A stretch of 64,000 bases of DNA from Meghimatium bilineatum (Eukaryota > Mollusca > Gastropoda > Stylommatophora > Philomycidae), in contig CM067317.1 in NCBI GenBank assembly GCA_034231615.1, forward strand, positions 49,062,282 through 49,126,281, read 5' to 3'. The position numbers and the translations under genes are program-made. Positions 1 to 9,756 of this stretch are shown here, in pieces. Every line of letters begins with the position of its first letter. Positions within the stretch are counted from its first letter, which is position 1. A model generated the notes under the pieces. It had not been told where the DNA came from and made no database searches. It saw nothing but the letters and a program-made list of their open reading frames with translations.

Positions 1-250
1 GGGGACTTTTAATGTTTTATATCTATTATGTTGCGTTATTTGTTTAACAATGACAATTGATAATACGCATTTGAGATATTTGAACCTAGGAAAGAAAATA
101 CTCTTCTTCTGCTGGTGTAATCAAAGGTTCTTCCCTTGTGTTGTTATATTCAAGCGGGGTCTCACATTGTAAAACATGAAGGGGGCTTTTAATGTTTTAT
201 ATCTATTATGTTGAGTTATTTGTTTAACAATGACAATTGATAATACGCAT
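1..250. repeat. 180-bp tandem repeat, left end (cut by window)
   Basis: About 1.4 units of the 180-bp repeat are visible. The first bases repeat again at 181. The last unit ends at 247-250, the mirror of 9757-9760 in the right arm. The array must continue to the left of the window. Confidence 0.9.
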
Positions 251-950
251 AATATGAGACATGGCTAAGAAGAGTGTACCAAGTTTAACACGGGAAAATG
301 TTTGCCAGTTAATCACGAAATATGAAGTAGTATAGAGGGTTAAAATTTATGGAATGACCTCTTTTGTGGTGTTGAAAATTATTGTGCTGGGTGGTTAATC
401 TAACTCATATAACAAAAATGTTCTCAGTATATTCACACTAGCTTCTATCACATTCTACCATGTTTAATATTTTCTTAGTATGTTCTCACTAGGCTCTGCA
501 ACTATTTTCTCACTCCGCGCTTTAGCCATAGTCGCTGGGGGGTCTCTGTATGAGCTTCAACTATGTTCTACCATATTATTAGTATGGTCTCGCTAGCTTC
601 TAATATTGTCATCTTTGGTCCAATATATTCTTAGTATATTCTCGGTAGGTTCTTCAATTATGTTCTCAGTCCCCACTTCAATTATGGTCTCTCTCTTTCA
701 AGTTATTTTTCTCCACCAACAGTTCTCATAATAACATATATCCCACACCGCAAACGTCATGTTTATAAGTTTTCTAAATTAGCAGATCACATGAAACCAC
801 ATTTCACCACTTTTACACTAATCCACATAGCGTGTTTGACAAGTTTTTTCTTTGTGGACCACAATAATTTAGCACTTTACACAAGAACACAACCAGCTTT
901 TCTTGACTTACATGGTAAATTGTTCTATTTGTATGTACCAACATGCTTGA
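251..950. other. Non-coding part of left arm
   Basis: No ORF of note. Between about 412 and 697 there is a degenerate internal repeat built from words such as TTCTCAGTATA, TATGTTCTACCAT and CTAGCTTC, spaced some 30-60 bp apart. The same sequence is mirrored at 9310-9595. Confidence 0.6.
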
Positions 951-1202
951 CTAGCTTATGACCCCAAACCATGATGGGGTTTCTAATTTTATCTTGGTCT
1001 GTGTATAACCCTTGTATAAATCAGTTCTGGGCGCAGCAGGTCTACCTATAACGAATATATAGAGATCGAAGTTTCTGTTCTTCTTGATCTGTGGATAACT
1101 TCGGAGTTCTGTACCAGTCAATAACTTGAACCTCTGTAGTTTATAGAAGGTTTCTTTGTAACAAGACAAAGCATATACTACAACGAAACAGACAATACAC
1201 AT
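951..1202 (-). CDS. Small membrane-anchored ORF, left copy
   Basis: Same 83-residue protein. Here the frame is open five codons further upstream of the ATG because the left arm has one extra base. The common ATG is the more likely start. Confidence 0.4.
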   Translation of the reverse strand: MCIVCFVVVYALSCYKETFYKLQRFKLLTGTELRSYPQIKKNRNFDLYIFVIGRPAAPRTDLYKGYTQTKIKLETPSWFGVIS

Positions 1203-1281
1203 ATACAAATATAACAATGATTAAACCCGAACCATAAAGACGTGACAGACATTAATTTTTTTCCCAGAGATATAAAACATA

Positions 1282-1287
1282 TTTATT
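1282..1287 (-). terminator. Poly(A) signal AATAAA, left arm
   Basis: Mirror of 8722-8727, on the minus strand. Confidence 0.4.
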
Positions 1288-1351
1288 TATGATTCGCGTA
1301 CATTTTTCCAAAATAATTAAGAAAGAAAAAAAAGGTTCATGGTATAATTGA

Positions 1352-1489
1352 CTATTCATAAAAACGAAGCACAGTTGGTTGTAGTATTCGTCTCGTGATT
1401 GGCTTCTTCTTTTTCTGTTCTGGTTGGTTGTGGGTTGCTACAGGCGTCTCAGGTACATATGTGGGTTTGTAGTCGGACGGGCGATACAT
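1352..1489 (-). CDS. Small basic ORF, 45 residues, left copy
   Basis: Mirror of 8520-8657, equally open. Preservation in both arms is weak support only, because the arms are nearly identical overall. Confidence 0.35.
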   Translation of the reverse strand: MYRPSDYKPTYVPETPVATHNQPEQKKKKPITRRILQPTVLRFYE

Positions 1490-1507
1490 CTCTAGATTAC
1501 CATAATA

Positions 1508-1834
1508 CTACTCTGTGGTTGTAGACATTTTGTTGGCTGTATTAGCAACTGTGTTTGATGCTGGAGCAGTTGAATCGTGTTTTGTGTCAAAAACACCACA
1601 CACTCTATCAAATTCTTTCAGAATGACCTCTCGGAGGTCTACGAGGTCTACAAAATCTTGACGACTCATTGTGATGCCTGTTCTAGTTGGATACTTTATA
1701 TTTGCATCACCATAGTAGCGCCGAACATGGATAAGTGGTCTCTTGAATGATGTTACGGCTACAGCATTAACACCATCACCTAATGGTTTTATAATATCAT
1801 TGGCTCTGGAAAAATCGGTAGTTGAGGAACTCAT
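1508..1834 (-). CDS. PC4/SUB1-like coactivator, left copy
   Basis: Same 108-residue protein as the right copy. The upstream region differs by one base just before the ATG (the complement of AATAATTAGG here, AATAAGTAGG on the right). The duplicated ACTGTCATTTCAATA box is kept. Confidence 0.65.
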   Translation of the reverse strand: MSSSTTDFSRANDIIKPLGDGVNAVAVTSFKRPLIHVRRYYGDANIKYPTRTGITMSRQDFVDLVDLREVILKEFDRVCGVFDTKHDSTAPASNTVANTANKMSTTTE

Positions 1835-1984
1835 ATTCCTAATTATTGAAATGACAGTACACCATATTGAAATGACAGTTCATTTTCCCAGTGTATGACT
1901 GTGAAACGTGGAAATATAAGCGGCAGTGGCACACCAAGCCCTTTTAACATTAATAGAGCAAGAAAAAATGGTGTGTTAGTCAAC

Positions 1985-3299
1985 TTAATCATTGGGCTGG
2001 CTCAAAGCTTTTTTGAAATGATGAGGTCTGTCTAAAGTGTAAGCCTGACTATTATTTCTTCCCTGTTCGTAGTGATCTATGATCTTACGTCTATGGCTGC
2101 TATCAAGCACTGGTGAAATGACCGACTCAAGCCCCTTGACCCGCCTTTGAAACCGTTCCCGGTCTAAAGCAAAATAACTTCTTGTACCATGATGATCTTC
2201 AGCCACAAAAATATAAGTAGTTATCAATTTACCACCTGTAGCAAAATGAACCTGTAGAGTAAACAAAAGGATTATCCATTAGCTCGGATTGTTACAGTTA
2301 CTTATAGGTTATCACACTTAAGAAAAAAAGTTCGCATTAGCTGTACGGGCATATTATTATACACTAGTTACCCCACCACGAATATAATCCTACACGGTGT
2401 AGTGATATCATAGGAAGAAAAAGTACCACAACAAAATAGTCTCTGTTCGGTAATGCTATTATTATTTTTTTTTCCAAAGGTTAGCCTAAACACAAACGAC
2501 TAAACCCCAATTACGACCTTACAACAACAACCAATATATATGTATACATACACATAATACCTTTCTACTACCCTGTTTTCTTTCAGTTCCTGAGACAGCG
2601 TGACAACGGGCGATGGTAGTGGTAGAATAATCACGCTCCCATTTAGCATTAATCTGACTAAGTGATGGTAAACATGATTCTAGACTATTGGGCCCTGACT
2701 CGCCGGCTAGCTGAATGGTTTTTGTCTCTGATGATGGGTCTGATACGGCTTCACTTCTGGGTTTAAAGAGCGTGGCTAGCGTTAAAGACGAATTAAAGAC
2801 AGAGCAGCTTATCGGGGACATCGACATATCTTCATTGTCTGACCACCCATCACTGTCTTCATTACTACCAACGCCCTCAGTTGCCTCAGAAGCTGAACAC
2901 CAAGAAAAAAGGACCCCAAGTGGACATCTATCGATCTGCATTTTCACTGGCGATGTTGGTCGTATCGGTTTTTCGTTGTTGGAATTTAAAAGGCACTAAT
3001 GATGGAGAAGCCACACCTACCAGCTGCCTACGGGTAATGTTAGTGTCTATAAGAGTGAGGTGTATTATAGGGTTTGTGTGCCGCCTTCAACATTAACCGC
3101 TACCAGTAATAATCTGCCGAACTAGCTAAACTCACCGGCACCGCATAAACAATAGCTAAACATATAGGGTAGCTTGTTATGGGGTGGTACCTGAGCGATA
3201 CATAGTGAAAATTTTAGTAATGTGTAACCTATACATAAAGGATGAAAAAAGGCTAACCTTCGTCATTGTCTTAATCATGCGCACCTCTGGGAATGACAT
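1985..3299 (-). CDS. Probable three-exon gene of unknown function, left copy
   Basis: Mirror of the right copy. Exons read 3299-3258, 2995-2561 and 2251-1985 on the minus strand, with the same splice signals and open frames. The stop and all four splice sites are preserved. Exact retention of introns in both arms argues against the element being a processed cDNA copy. Confidence 0.5.
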
Positions 3300-3363
3300 C
3301 TCAGCACGGGCTATAAATACGAAAGCATATGATTCTGATACTAACAAACGAGCAAACACCTAG

Positions 3364-3372
3364 TTTTATATA
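3364..3372 (-). promoter_or_regulatory. TATA box before three-exon gene, left arm
   Basis: Mirror of 6637-6645, upstream of the left copy on the minus strand. Confidence 0.45.
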
Positions 3373-3969
3373 CGAACCAGCTACACCAATCGACTGTATT
3401 GCACTATTGAAGCACAACCGAATAGGCAATACAGGTTTGGTACTGTGCACACATTTGGAGTAACCCATTCATCCCATTGGGTGATGTGTGTATATTTGTA
3501 TTACCAAACATTAAAAAAAGCATACGTTATCGGTACTTACTAATAGAAACTACCGGAACTTTGTCATTTTGAAGAATGACTTATGTAAGTAATGTTGTTA
3601 ATATCTGAATAGGTTGTTTGTTATTCTAACAGGATTTTCGATCAGTCTTGTTTTTGTCTCTTCTTCAGACATGTGTTAACGGGCACATTCTCTACCTTTT
3701 CTATGGTATTTTGATGTTAAATTTAATGTCTGACATGTGTGAAATTCTATAGGGTCTTGGTTGTTGGTCCGTTTTGGTAGTTGCCAGCATGTGGGCGTGG
3801 AAACATGTTGGTGTAAATGTGAATACATTTGTGTAATTTTTGGTGTGTATAGATACACTAACATCCCGGTGATATATTGGGGTCTTATTTATTACTATTG
3901 TTGTGGTCGTTGTTTATGTATATTGTTTGAGCTGTGTATGTATAGCCTGAATATGAGTTAGGGCTAACT

Positions 3970-4683
3970 ATGTTTGGTATCTGCTTTGGAATTGGATTAT
4001 TTACGCAGTCCATCTATTCTCCACAGACCAAGACGTCCACCAAAACCTACCGGTGTGTTCAATGCTTGAAACCATTCAGTCGCCTTTACACACTGCACAG
4101 ACATACACAAGATCTTCACCTTAAAAAAAGACATAACTGTAATGTTTGTGTTAATGTTTACACAGACGCTTCAACATTAAGACAGCACAGGCAGAAGTGT
4201 CATACGCCCCAATTAGTAACAACGGATGGCACTTTTAAACCTAGCGAGGGGCATCATAGTAATTTAACACCAACCAAGAACATGATACTAGTTGATCCCC
4301 AGGTGGTCGAAGCCTTGCTGTATAAAACAGTCTATAAACCCCCTGATTCTTTAACTTATTCTATGGGTGAGTTGGACCAAGAAATGCGGGCGGTTTTAGT
4401 TCGTGGTGATTTAACCAATCACGAAAAATCTAGACTATACCAAAAAGCATTACAACAGTATTTGAATCGACTCAGTCAATACAAAAACACACCTCTGAAG
4501 CTATTAGAGAGCACGCAGTGTTCGGTACCAAGTGCCTCAATACAGAAAGATGAAGAACTAACGGAGAAAATTCCAGAGAAAGTCGAAGTGATGCCTAAGA
4601 CGCCACGACTTCAACATAGGCGGGCATCTAAAAGAACAAAAAGTAAAACAATGGACAAAAGTCTGATTTGGGATAAGTGGTAG
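3970..4683 (+). CDS. Two-finger C2H2 zinc-finger protein, left copy
   Basis: 237 residues, reading towards the axis. Finger 1 has C29, C32, H45 and H50; finger 2 has C57, C60, H73 and H78 (both C-x2-C-x12-H-x4-H). They are joined by a short LHLKKRH linker. Residues of about 105-165 form a predicted helical segment with the pattern LDQEM, RGDL, EKSRLYQ and ALQQYL. The last 30 residues are basic (RRASKRTKSK), like a nuclear localisation signal. AG acceptors after codons 13 and 18 leave open that the true start is in an upstream exon. AATAAA follows the stop near 4764. A DNA-binding or regulatory role is inferred from the fingers. The segment resembles, from memory only, proteins encoded by repeated elements in invertebrate genomes. 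Confidence 0.8.
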   Translation: MFGICFGIGLFTQSIYSPQTKTSTKTYRCVQCLKPFSRLYTLHRHTQDLHLKKRHNCNVCVNVYTDASTLRQHRQKCHTPQLVTTDGTFKPSEGHHSNLTPTKNMILVDPQVVEALLYKTVYKPPDSLTYSMGELDQEMRAVLVRGDLTNHEKSRLYQKALQQYLNRLSQYKNTPLKLLESTQCSVPSASIQKDEELTEKIPEKVEVMPKTPRLQHRRASKRTKSKTMDKSLIWDKW

Positions 4684-4882
4684 AAAAAACTGTAGAAGGC
4701 AACGCCCCATTACACAACAAATTGTCGACTGTTCAAACAAATATGATACTTATATAACATTAATAAAAAATAATAATAATAATAAAACCACAACGATGTT
4801 GTTGTATTTTATCTGTATTTGTGTATTTGTGTGTGTGTGTGACTATATGTAAAAAAAAAGATTGCTCATAACATAAAACTAG

Positions 4883-5124
4883 GCCGGTTTCCCCCCCTAG
4901 CACGGGATCCCGTGTAACACGGGGGTCTTTCATCATGTATCTACACCGGATCCAGCGCTGCACGGGCCCGTGTAACACGGGATCCCGTGTAGGTCCAAGA
5001 TGATAAAACCCATGTTACACGGGATCTCGTGTTACACGGGCCCGTGCAGCGCTGGATCCGGTGTAGATACATGATGAAAGACCCCCGTGTTACACGGGAT
5101 CCCGTGCTAGGGGGGGAAACCGGC
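4883..5124. other. Palindrome axis with nested CACGGG/CCCGTG dyads
   Basis: The axis is a GC-rich island in AT-rich DNA. Perfect dyads CACGGGATCCCGTG lie at 4901-4914, 4976-4989 and 5093-5106, and CACGGGCCCGTG lies at 4961-4972 and 5035-5046. A one-mismatch copy is at 5018-5031. Some are separated by TAA or TTA. The unpaired loop is 4992-5015. A run of seven C or G followed by the complement of GGCCTAG flanks the island on each side. Clustered identical dyads at a head-to-head junction suggest binding sites for an origin- or terminus-binding protein; that role is inference. Confidence 0.7.
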
Positions 5125-5325
5125 CTAGTTTTATGTTATGAGCAATCTTTTTTTTTACATATAGTCACACACACACACACAAATACACAAATACAGATAA
5201 AATACAACAACATCGTTGTGGTTTTATTATTATTATTTTTTTTTATTAATGTTATATAAGTATCATATTTGTTTGAACAGTCGACAATTTGTTGTGTAAT
5301 GGGGCGTTGCCTTCTACAGTTTTTT

Positions 5326-6039
5326 CTACCATTTATCCCAAATCAGACTTTTGTCCATTGTTTTACTTTTTGTTCTTTTAGATGCCCGCCTATGTTGAAG
5401 TCGTGGCGTCTTAGGCATCACTTCGACTTTCTCTGGAATTTTCTCCGTTAGTTCTTCATCTTTCTGTATTGAGGCACTTGGTACCGAACACTGCGTGCTC
5501 TCTAATAGCTTCAGAGGTGTGTTTTTGTATTGACTGAGTCGATTCAAATACTGTTGTAATGCTTTTTGGTATAGTCTAGATTTTTCGTGATTGGTTAAAT
5601 CACCACGAACTAAAACCGCCCGCATTTCTTGGTCCAACTCACCCATAGAATAAGTTAAAGAATCAGGGGGTTTATAGACTGTTTTATACAGCAAGGCTTC
5701 GACCACCTGGGGATCAACTAGTATCATGTTCTTGGTTGGTGTTAAATTACTATGATGCCCCTCGCTAGGTTTAAAAGTGCCATCCGTTGTTACTAATTGG
5801 GGCGTATGACACTTCTGCCTGTGCTGTCTTAATGTTGAAGCGTCTGTGTAAACATTAACACAAACATTACAGTTATGTCTTTTTTTAAGGTGAAGATCTT
5901 GTGTATGTCTGTGCAGTGTGTAAAGGCGACTGAATGGTTTCAAGCATTGAACACACCGGTAGGTTTTGGTGGACGTCTTGGTCTGTGGAGAATAGATGGA
6001 CTGCGTAAATAATCCAATTCCAAAGCAGATACCAAACAT
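5326..6039 (-). CDS. Two-finger C2H2 zinc-finger protein, right copy
   Basis: Translated identically to the left copy over all 237 residues. I noticed one silent G/A difference in the penultimate lysine codon (AAG left, AAA right). Both copies are intact, so neither has visibly decayed since the arms were formed. It reads towards the axis and is divergent from the three-exon gene starting near 6710. The 670-bp gap between the two starts is the likely shared promoter region. Confidence 0.8.
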   Translation of the reverse strand: MFGICFGIGLFTQSIYSPQTKTSTKTYRCVQCLKPFSRLYTLHRHTQDLHLKKRHNCNVCVNVYTDASTLRQHRQKCHTPQLVTTDGTFKPSEGHHSNLTPTKNMILVDPQVVEALLYKTVYKPPDSLTYSMGELDQEMRAVLVRGDLTNHEKSRLYQKALQQYLNRLSQYKNTPLKLLESTQCSVPSASIQKDEELTEKIPEKVEVMPKTPRLQHRRASKRTKSKTMDKSLIWDKW

Positions 6040-6636
6040 AGTTAGCCCTAACTCATATTCAGGCTATACATACACAGCTCAAACAATATACATAAACAAC
6101 GACCACAACAATAGTAATAAATAAGACCCCAATATATCACCGGGATGTTAGTGTATCTATACACACCAAAAATTACACAAATGTATTCACATTTACACCA
6201 AAATGTTTCCACGCCCACATGCTGGCAACTACCAAAACGGACCAACAACCAAGACCCTATAGAATTTCACACATGTCAGACATTAAATTTAACATCAAAA
6301 TACCATAGAAAAGGTAGAGAATGTGCCCGTTAACACATGTCTGAAGAAGAGACAAAAACAAGACTGATCGAAAATCCTGTTAGAATAACAAACAACCTAT
6401 TCAGATATTAACAACATTACTTACATAAGTCATTCTTCAAAATGACAAAGTTCCGGTAGTTTCTATTAGTAAGTACCGATAACGTATGCTTTTTTTAATG
6501 TTTGGTAATACAAATATACACACATCACCCAATGGGATGAATGGGTTACTCCAAATGTGTGCACAGTACCAAACCTGTATTGCCTATTCGGTTGTGCTTC
6601 AATAGTGCAATACAGTCGATTGGTGTAGCTGGTTCG

Positions 6637-6645
6637 TATATAAAA
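6637..6645 (+). promoter_or_regulatory. TATA box before three-exon gene, right arm
   Basis: TATATAAAA lies 65-73 bp upstream of the inferred ATG at 6710, a usual TATA-to-start distance for a short 5' leader. It faces away from the axis and is the clearest core-promoter motif in the arm. Confidence 0.45.
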
Positions 6646-6709
6646 CTAGGTGTTTGCTCGTTTGTTAGTATCAGAATCATATGCTTTCGTATTTATAGCC
6701 CGTGCTGAG

Positions 6710-8024
6710 ATGTCATTCCCAGAGGTGCGCATGATTAAGACAATGACGAAGGTTAGCCTTTTTTCATCCTTTATGTATAGGTTACACATTACTAAAATTT
6801 TCACTATGTATCGCTCAGGTACCACCCCATAACAAGCTACCCTATATGTTTAGCTATTGTTTATGCGGTGCCGGTGAGTTTAGCTAGTTCGGCAGATTAT
6901 TACTGGTAGCGGTTAATGTTGAAGGCGGCACACAAACCCTATAATACACCTCACTCTTATAGACACTAACATTACCCGTAGGCAGCTGGTAGGTGTGGCT
7001 TCTCCATCATTAGTGCCTTTTAAATTCCAACAACGAAAAACCGATACGACCAACATCGCCAGTGAAAATGCAGATCGATAGATGTCCACTTGGGGTCCTT
7101 TTTTCTTGGTGTTCAGCTTCTGAGGCAACTGAGGGCGTTGGTAGTAATGAAGACAGTGATGGGTGGTCAGACAATGAAGATATGTCGATGTCCCCGATAA
7201 GCTGCTCTGTCTTTAATTCGTCTTTAACGCTAGCCACGCTCTTTAAACCCAGAAGTGAAGCCGTATCAGACCCATCATCAGAGACAAAAACCATTCAGCT
7301 AGCCGGCGAGTCAGGGCCCAATAGTCTAGAATCATGTTTACCATCACTTAGTCAGATTAATGCTAAATGGGAGCGTGATTATTCTACCACTACCATCGCC
7401 CGTTGTCACGCTGTCTCAGGAACTGAAAGAAAACAGGGTAGTAGAAAGGTATTATGTGTATGTATACATATATATTGGTTGTTGTTGTAAGGTCGTAATT
7501 GGGGTTTAGTCGTTTGTGTTTAGGCTAACCTTTGGAAAAAAAAATAATAATAGCATTACCGAACAGAGACTATTTTGTTGTGGTACTTTTTCTTCCTATG
7601 ATATCACTACACCGTGTAGGATTATATTCGTGGTGGGGTAACTAGTGTATAATAATATGCCCGTACAGCTAATGCGAACTTTTTTTCTTAAGTGTGATAA
7701 CCTATAAGTAACTGTAACAATCCGAGCTAATGGATAATCCTTTTGTTTACTCTACAGGTTCATTTTGCTACAGGTGGTAAATTGATAACTACTTATATTT
7801 TTGTGGCTGAAGATCATCATGGTACAAGAAGTTATTTTGCTTTAGACCGGGAACGGTTTCAAAGGCGGGTCAAGGGGCTTGAGTCGGTCATTTCACCAGT
7901 GCTTGATAGCAGCCATAGACGTAAGATCATAGATCACTACGAACAGGGAAGAAATAATAGTCAGGCTTACACTTTAGACAGACCTCATCATTTCAAAAAA
8001 GCTTTGAGCCAGCCCAATGATTAA
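6710..8024 (+). CDS. Probable three-exon gene of unknown function, right copy
   Basis: I infer exons 6710-6751, 7014-7448 and 7758-8024. Intron 1 (6752-7013) begins AAG|GTTAGC and ends CATCATTAG. Intron 2 (7449-7757) begins AAAG|GTATTA and ends TTACTCTACAG. Both are phase 0 and the frame stays open, giving about 247 residues. Exon 2 is acidic and serine-rich, a low-complexity region (NEDSDGWSDNEDMS) typical of regulatory proteins. Exon 3 looks like a compact folded domain (TYIFVAEDHHG, YFALDRERFQRRV). A TATATAAAA lies 65-73 bp upstream of the ATG. I do not recognise the family. Exons 2 and 3 could instead be separate short ORFs. Confidence 0.5.
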
Positions 8025-8174
8025 GTTGACTAACACACCATTTTTTCTTGCTCTATTAATGTTAAAAGGGCTTGGTGTGCCACTGCCGCTTATATTTCCA
8101 CGTTTCACAGTCATACACTGGGAAAATGAACTGTCATTTCAATATGGTGTACTGTCATTTCAATAAGTAGGAAT

Positions 8175-8501
8175 ATGAGTTCCTCAACTACCGATTTTTC
8201 CAGAGCCAATGATATTATAAAACCATTAGGTGATGGTGTTAATGCTGTAGCCGTAACATCATTCAAGAGACCACTTATCCATGTTCGGCGCTACTATGGT
8301 GATGCAAATATAAAGTATCCAACTAGAACAGGCATCACAATGAGTCGTCAAGATTTTGTAGACCTCGTAGACCTCCGAGAGGTCATTCTGAAAGAATTTG
8401 ATAGAGTGTGTGGTGTTTTTGACACAAAACACGATTCAACTGCTCCAGCATCAAACACAGTTGCTAATACAGCCAACAAAATGTCTACAACCACAGAGTA
8501 G
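8175..8501 (+). CDS. PC4/SUB1-like coactivator (ssDNA-binding), right copy
   Basis: 108 residues. Residues of about 28-78 match the layout of the PC4 C-terminal domain. A basic strand (PLIHVRRYYGD) is followed by a glycine turn and the GITMSRQDF strand-helix, then a helix (LVDLREVILKEF). PC4/SUB1 dimers bind single-stranded DNA and act in transcription and repair; viral and transposon versions often coat replicating DNA. The first 25 and last 25 residues are serine/threonine-rich tails. Two copies of ACTGTCATTTCAATA, 21 bp apart, sit just upstream of the ATG (8130-8165). The assignment rests on motif layout, not on a search. Confidence 0.65.
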   Translation: MSSSTTDFSRANDIIKPLGDGVNAVAVTSFKRPLIHVRRYYGDANIKYPTRTGITMSRQDFVDLVDLREVILKEFDRVCGVFDTKHDSTAPASNTVANTANKMSTTTE

Positions 8502-8519
8502 TATTATGGTAATCTAGAG

Positions 8520-8657
8520 ATGTATCGCCCGTCCGACTACAAACCCACATATGTACCTGAGACGCCTGTAGCAACCCACAACCAACCAGAACAGAAAAAG
8601 AAGAAGCCAATCACGAGACGAATACTACAACCAACTGTGCTTCGTTTTTATGAATAG
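8520..8657 (+). CDS. Small basic ORF, 45 residues, right copy
   Basis: ATG to TAG lies 18 bp after the PC4-like stop, in a different frame. It is proline- and lysine-rich (EQKKKKPITRR) and ends VLRFYE. It may be a separate small protein on the same transcript or a 3' exon; no family is recognised. The AATAAA at 8722 follows. Confidence 0.35.
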   Translation: MYRPSDYKPTYVPETPVATHNQPEQKKKKPITRRILQPTVLRFYE

Positions 8658-8721
8658 TCAATTATACCATGAACCTTTTTTTTCTTTCTTAATTATTTTG
8701 GAAAAATGTACGCGAATCATA

Positions 8722-8727
8722 AATAAA
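8722..8727 (+). terminator. Poly(A) signal AATAAA, right arm
   Basis: AATAAA lies 65 bp after the 45-residue ORF and would serve a PC4-like/45-residue transcript. The mirror lies at 1282-1287. Confidence 0.4.
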
Positions 8728-8804
8728 TATGTTTTATATCTCTGGGAAAAAAATTATGTCTGTCACGTCTTTATGGTTCGGGTTTAATCATTGTTATATT
8801 TGTA

Positions 8805-9056
8805 ATGTGTATTGTCTGTTTCGTTGTAGTATATGCTTTGTCTTGTTACAAAGAAACCTTCTATAAACTACAGAGGTTCAAGTTATTGACTGGTACAGAA
8901 CTCCGAAGTTATCCACAGATCAAGAAGAACAGAAACTTCGATCTCTATATATTCGTTATAGGTAGACCTGCTGCGCCCAGAACTGATTTATACAAGGGTT
9001 ATACACAGACCAAGATAAAATTAGAAACCCCATCATGGTTTGGGGTCATAAGCTAG
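8805..9056 (+). CDS. Small membrane-anchored ORF, right copy
   Basis: 83 residues from ATG. The first 15 residues (MCIVCFVVVYALSCY) form a short hydrophobic segment, like a signal anchor. The rest is basic, with RSYPQIKKNRN and GRPAAPRTDLYKGY. It is the outermost ORF of the arm. A 1-bp deletion lies just upstream compared with the left arm, so only the frame from this ATG is shared. Function unknown. Confidence 0.4.
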   Translation: MCIVCFVVVYALSCYKETFYKLQRFKLLTGTELRSYPQIKKNRNFDLYIFVIGRPAAPRTDLYKGYTQTKIKLETPSWFGVIS

Positions 9057-9756
9057 TCAAGCATGTTGGTACATACAAATAGAACAATTTACCATGTAAG
9101 TCAAGAAAAGCTGGTTGTGTTCTTGTGTAAAGTGCTAAATTATTGTGGTCCACAAAGAAAAAACTTGTCAAACACGCTATGTGGATTAGTGTAAAAGTGG
9201 TGAAATGTGGTTTCATGTGATCTGCTAATTTAGAAAACTTATAAACATGACGTTTGCGGTGTGGGATATATGTTATTATGAGAACTGTTGGTGGAGAAAA
9301 ATAACTTGAAAGAGAGAGACCATAATTGAAGTGGGGACTGAGAACATAATTGAAGAACCTACCGAGAATATACTAAGAATATATTGGACCAAAGATGACA
9401 ATATTAGAAGCTAGCGAGACCATACTAATAATATGGTAGAACATAGTTGAAGCTCATACAGAGACCCCCCAGCGACTATGGCTAAAGCGCGGAGTGAGAA
9501 AATAGTTGCAGAGCCTAGTGAGAACATACTAAGAAAATATTAAACATGGTAGAATGTGATAGAAGCTAGTGTGAATATACTGAGAACATTTTTGTTATAT
9601 GAGTTAGATTAACCACCCAGCACAATAATTTTCAACACCACAAAAGAGGTCATTCCATAAATTTTAACCCTCTATACTACTTCATATTTCGTGATTAACT
9701 GGCAAACATTTTCCCGTGTTAAACTTGGTACACTCTTCTTAGCCATGTCTCATATT
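9057..9756. other. Non-coding part of right arm
   Basis: Mirror of 251-950. It holds the same degenerate repeat (9310-9595) and no convincing gene. It separates the outermost small ORF from the 180-bp array. Confidence 0.6.

Larger units (their letters stand above)
1..4991. repeat. Left arm of ~10-kb palindrome
   Basis: This arm is the reverse complement of 5016-10007. A base at x pairs with 10007 minus x near the axis and at the outer end, and with 10009 minus x in between. The shift comes from a (GT)6 versus (CA)7 microsatellite difference near 4830/5170 and two 1-bp deletions in the right arm near 8753 and 8803. I found only a few substitutions, for example at 4674, 1848 and 3802. All main reading frames stay open in both arms. 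The arm is cut by the window edge inside the 180-bp array, so its true length is unknown. Confidence 0.95.

Noticed and set aside
4760-5259. Mirror-image small ORFs crossing the axis region
   Set aside because: They read through the dyad cluster and low-complexity DNA. No start context or conserved domain.
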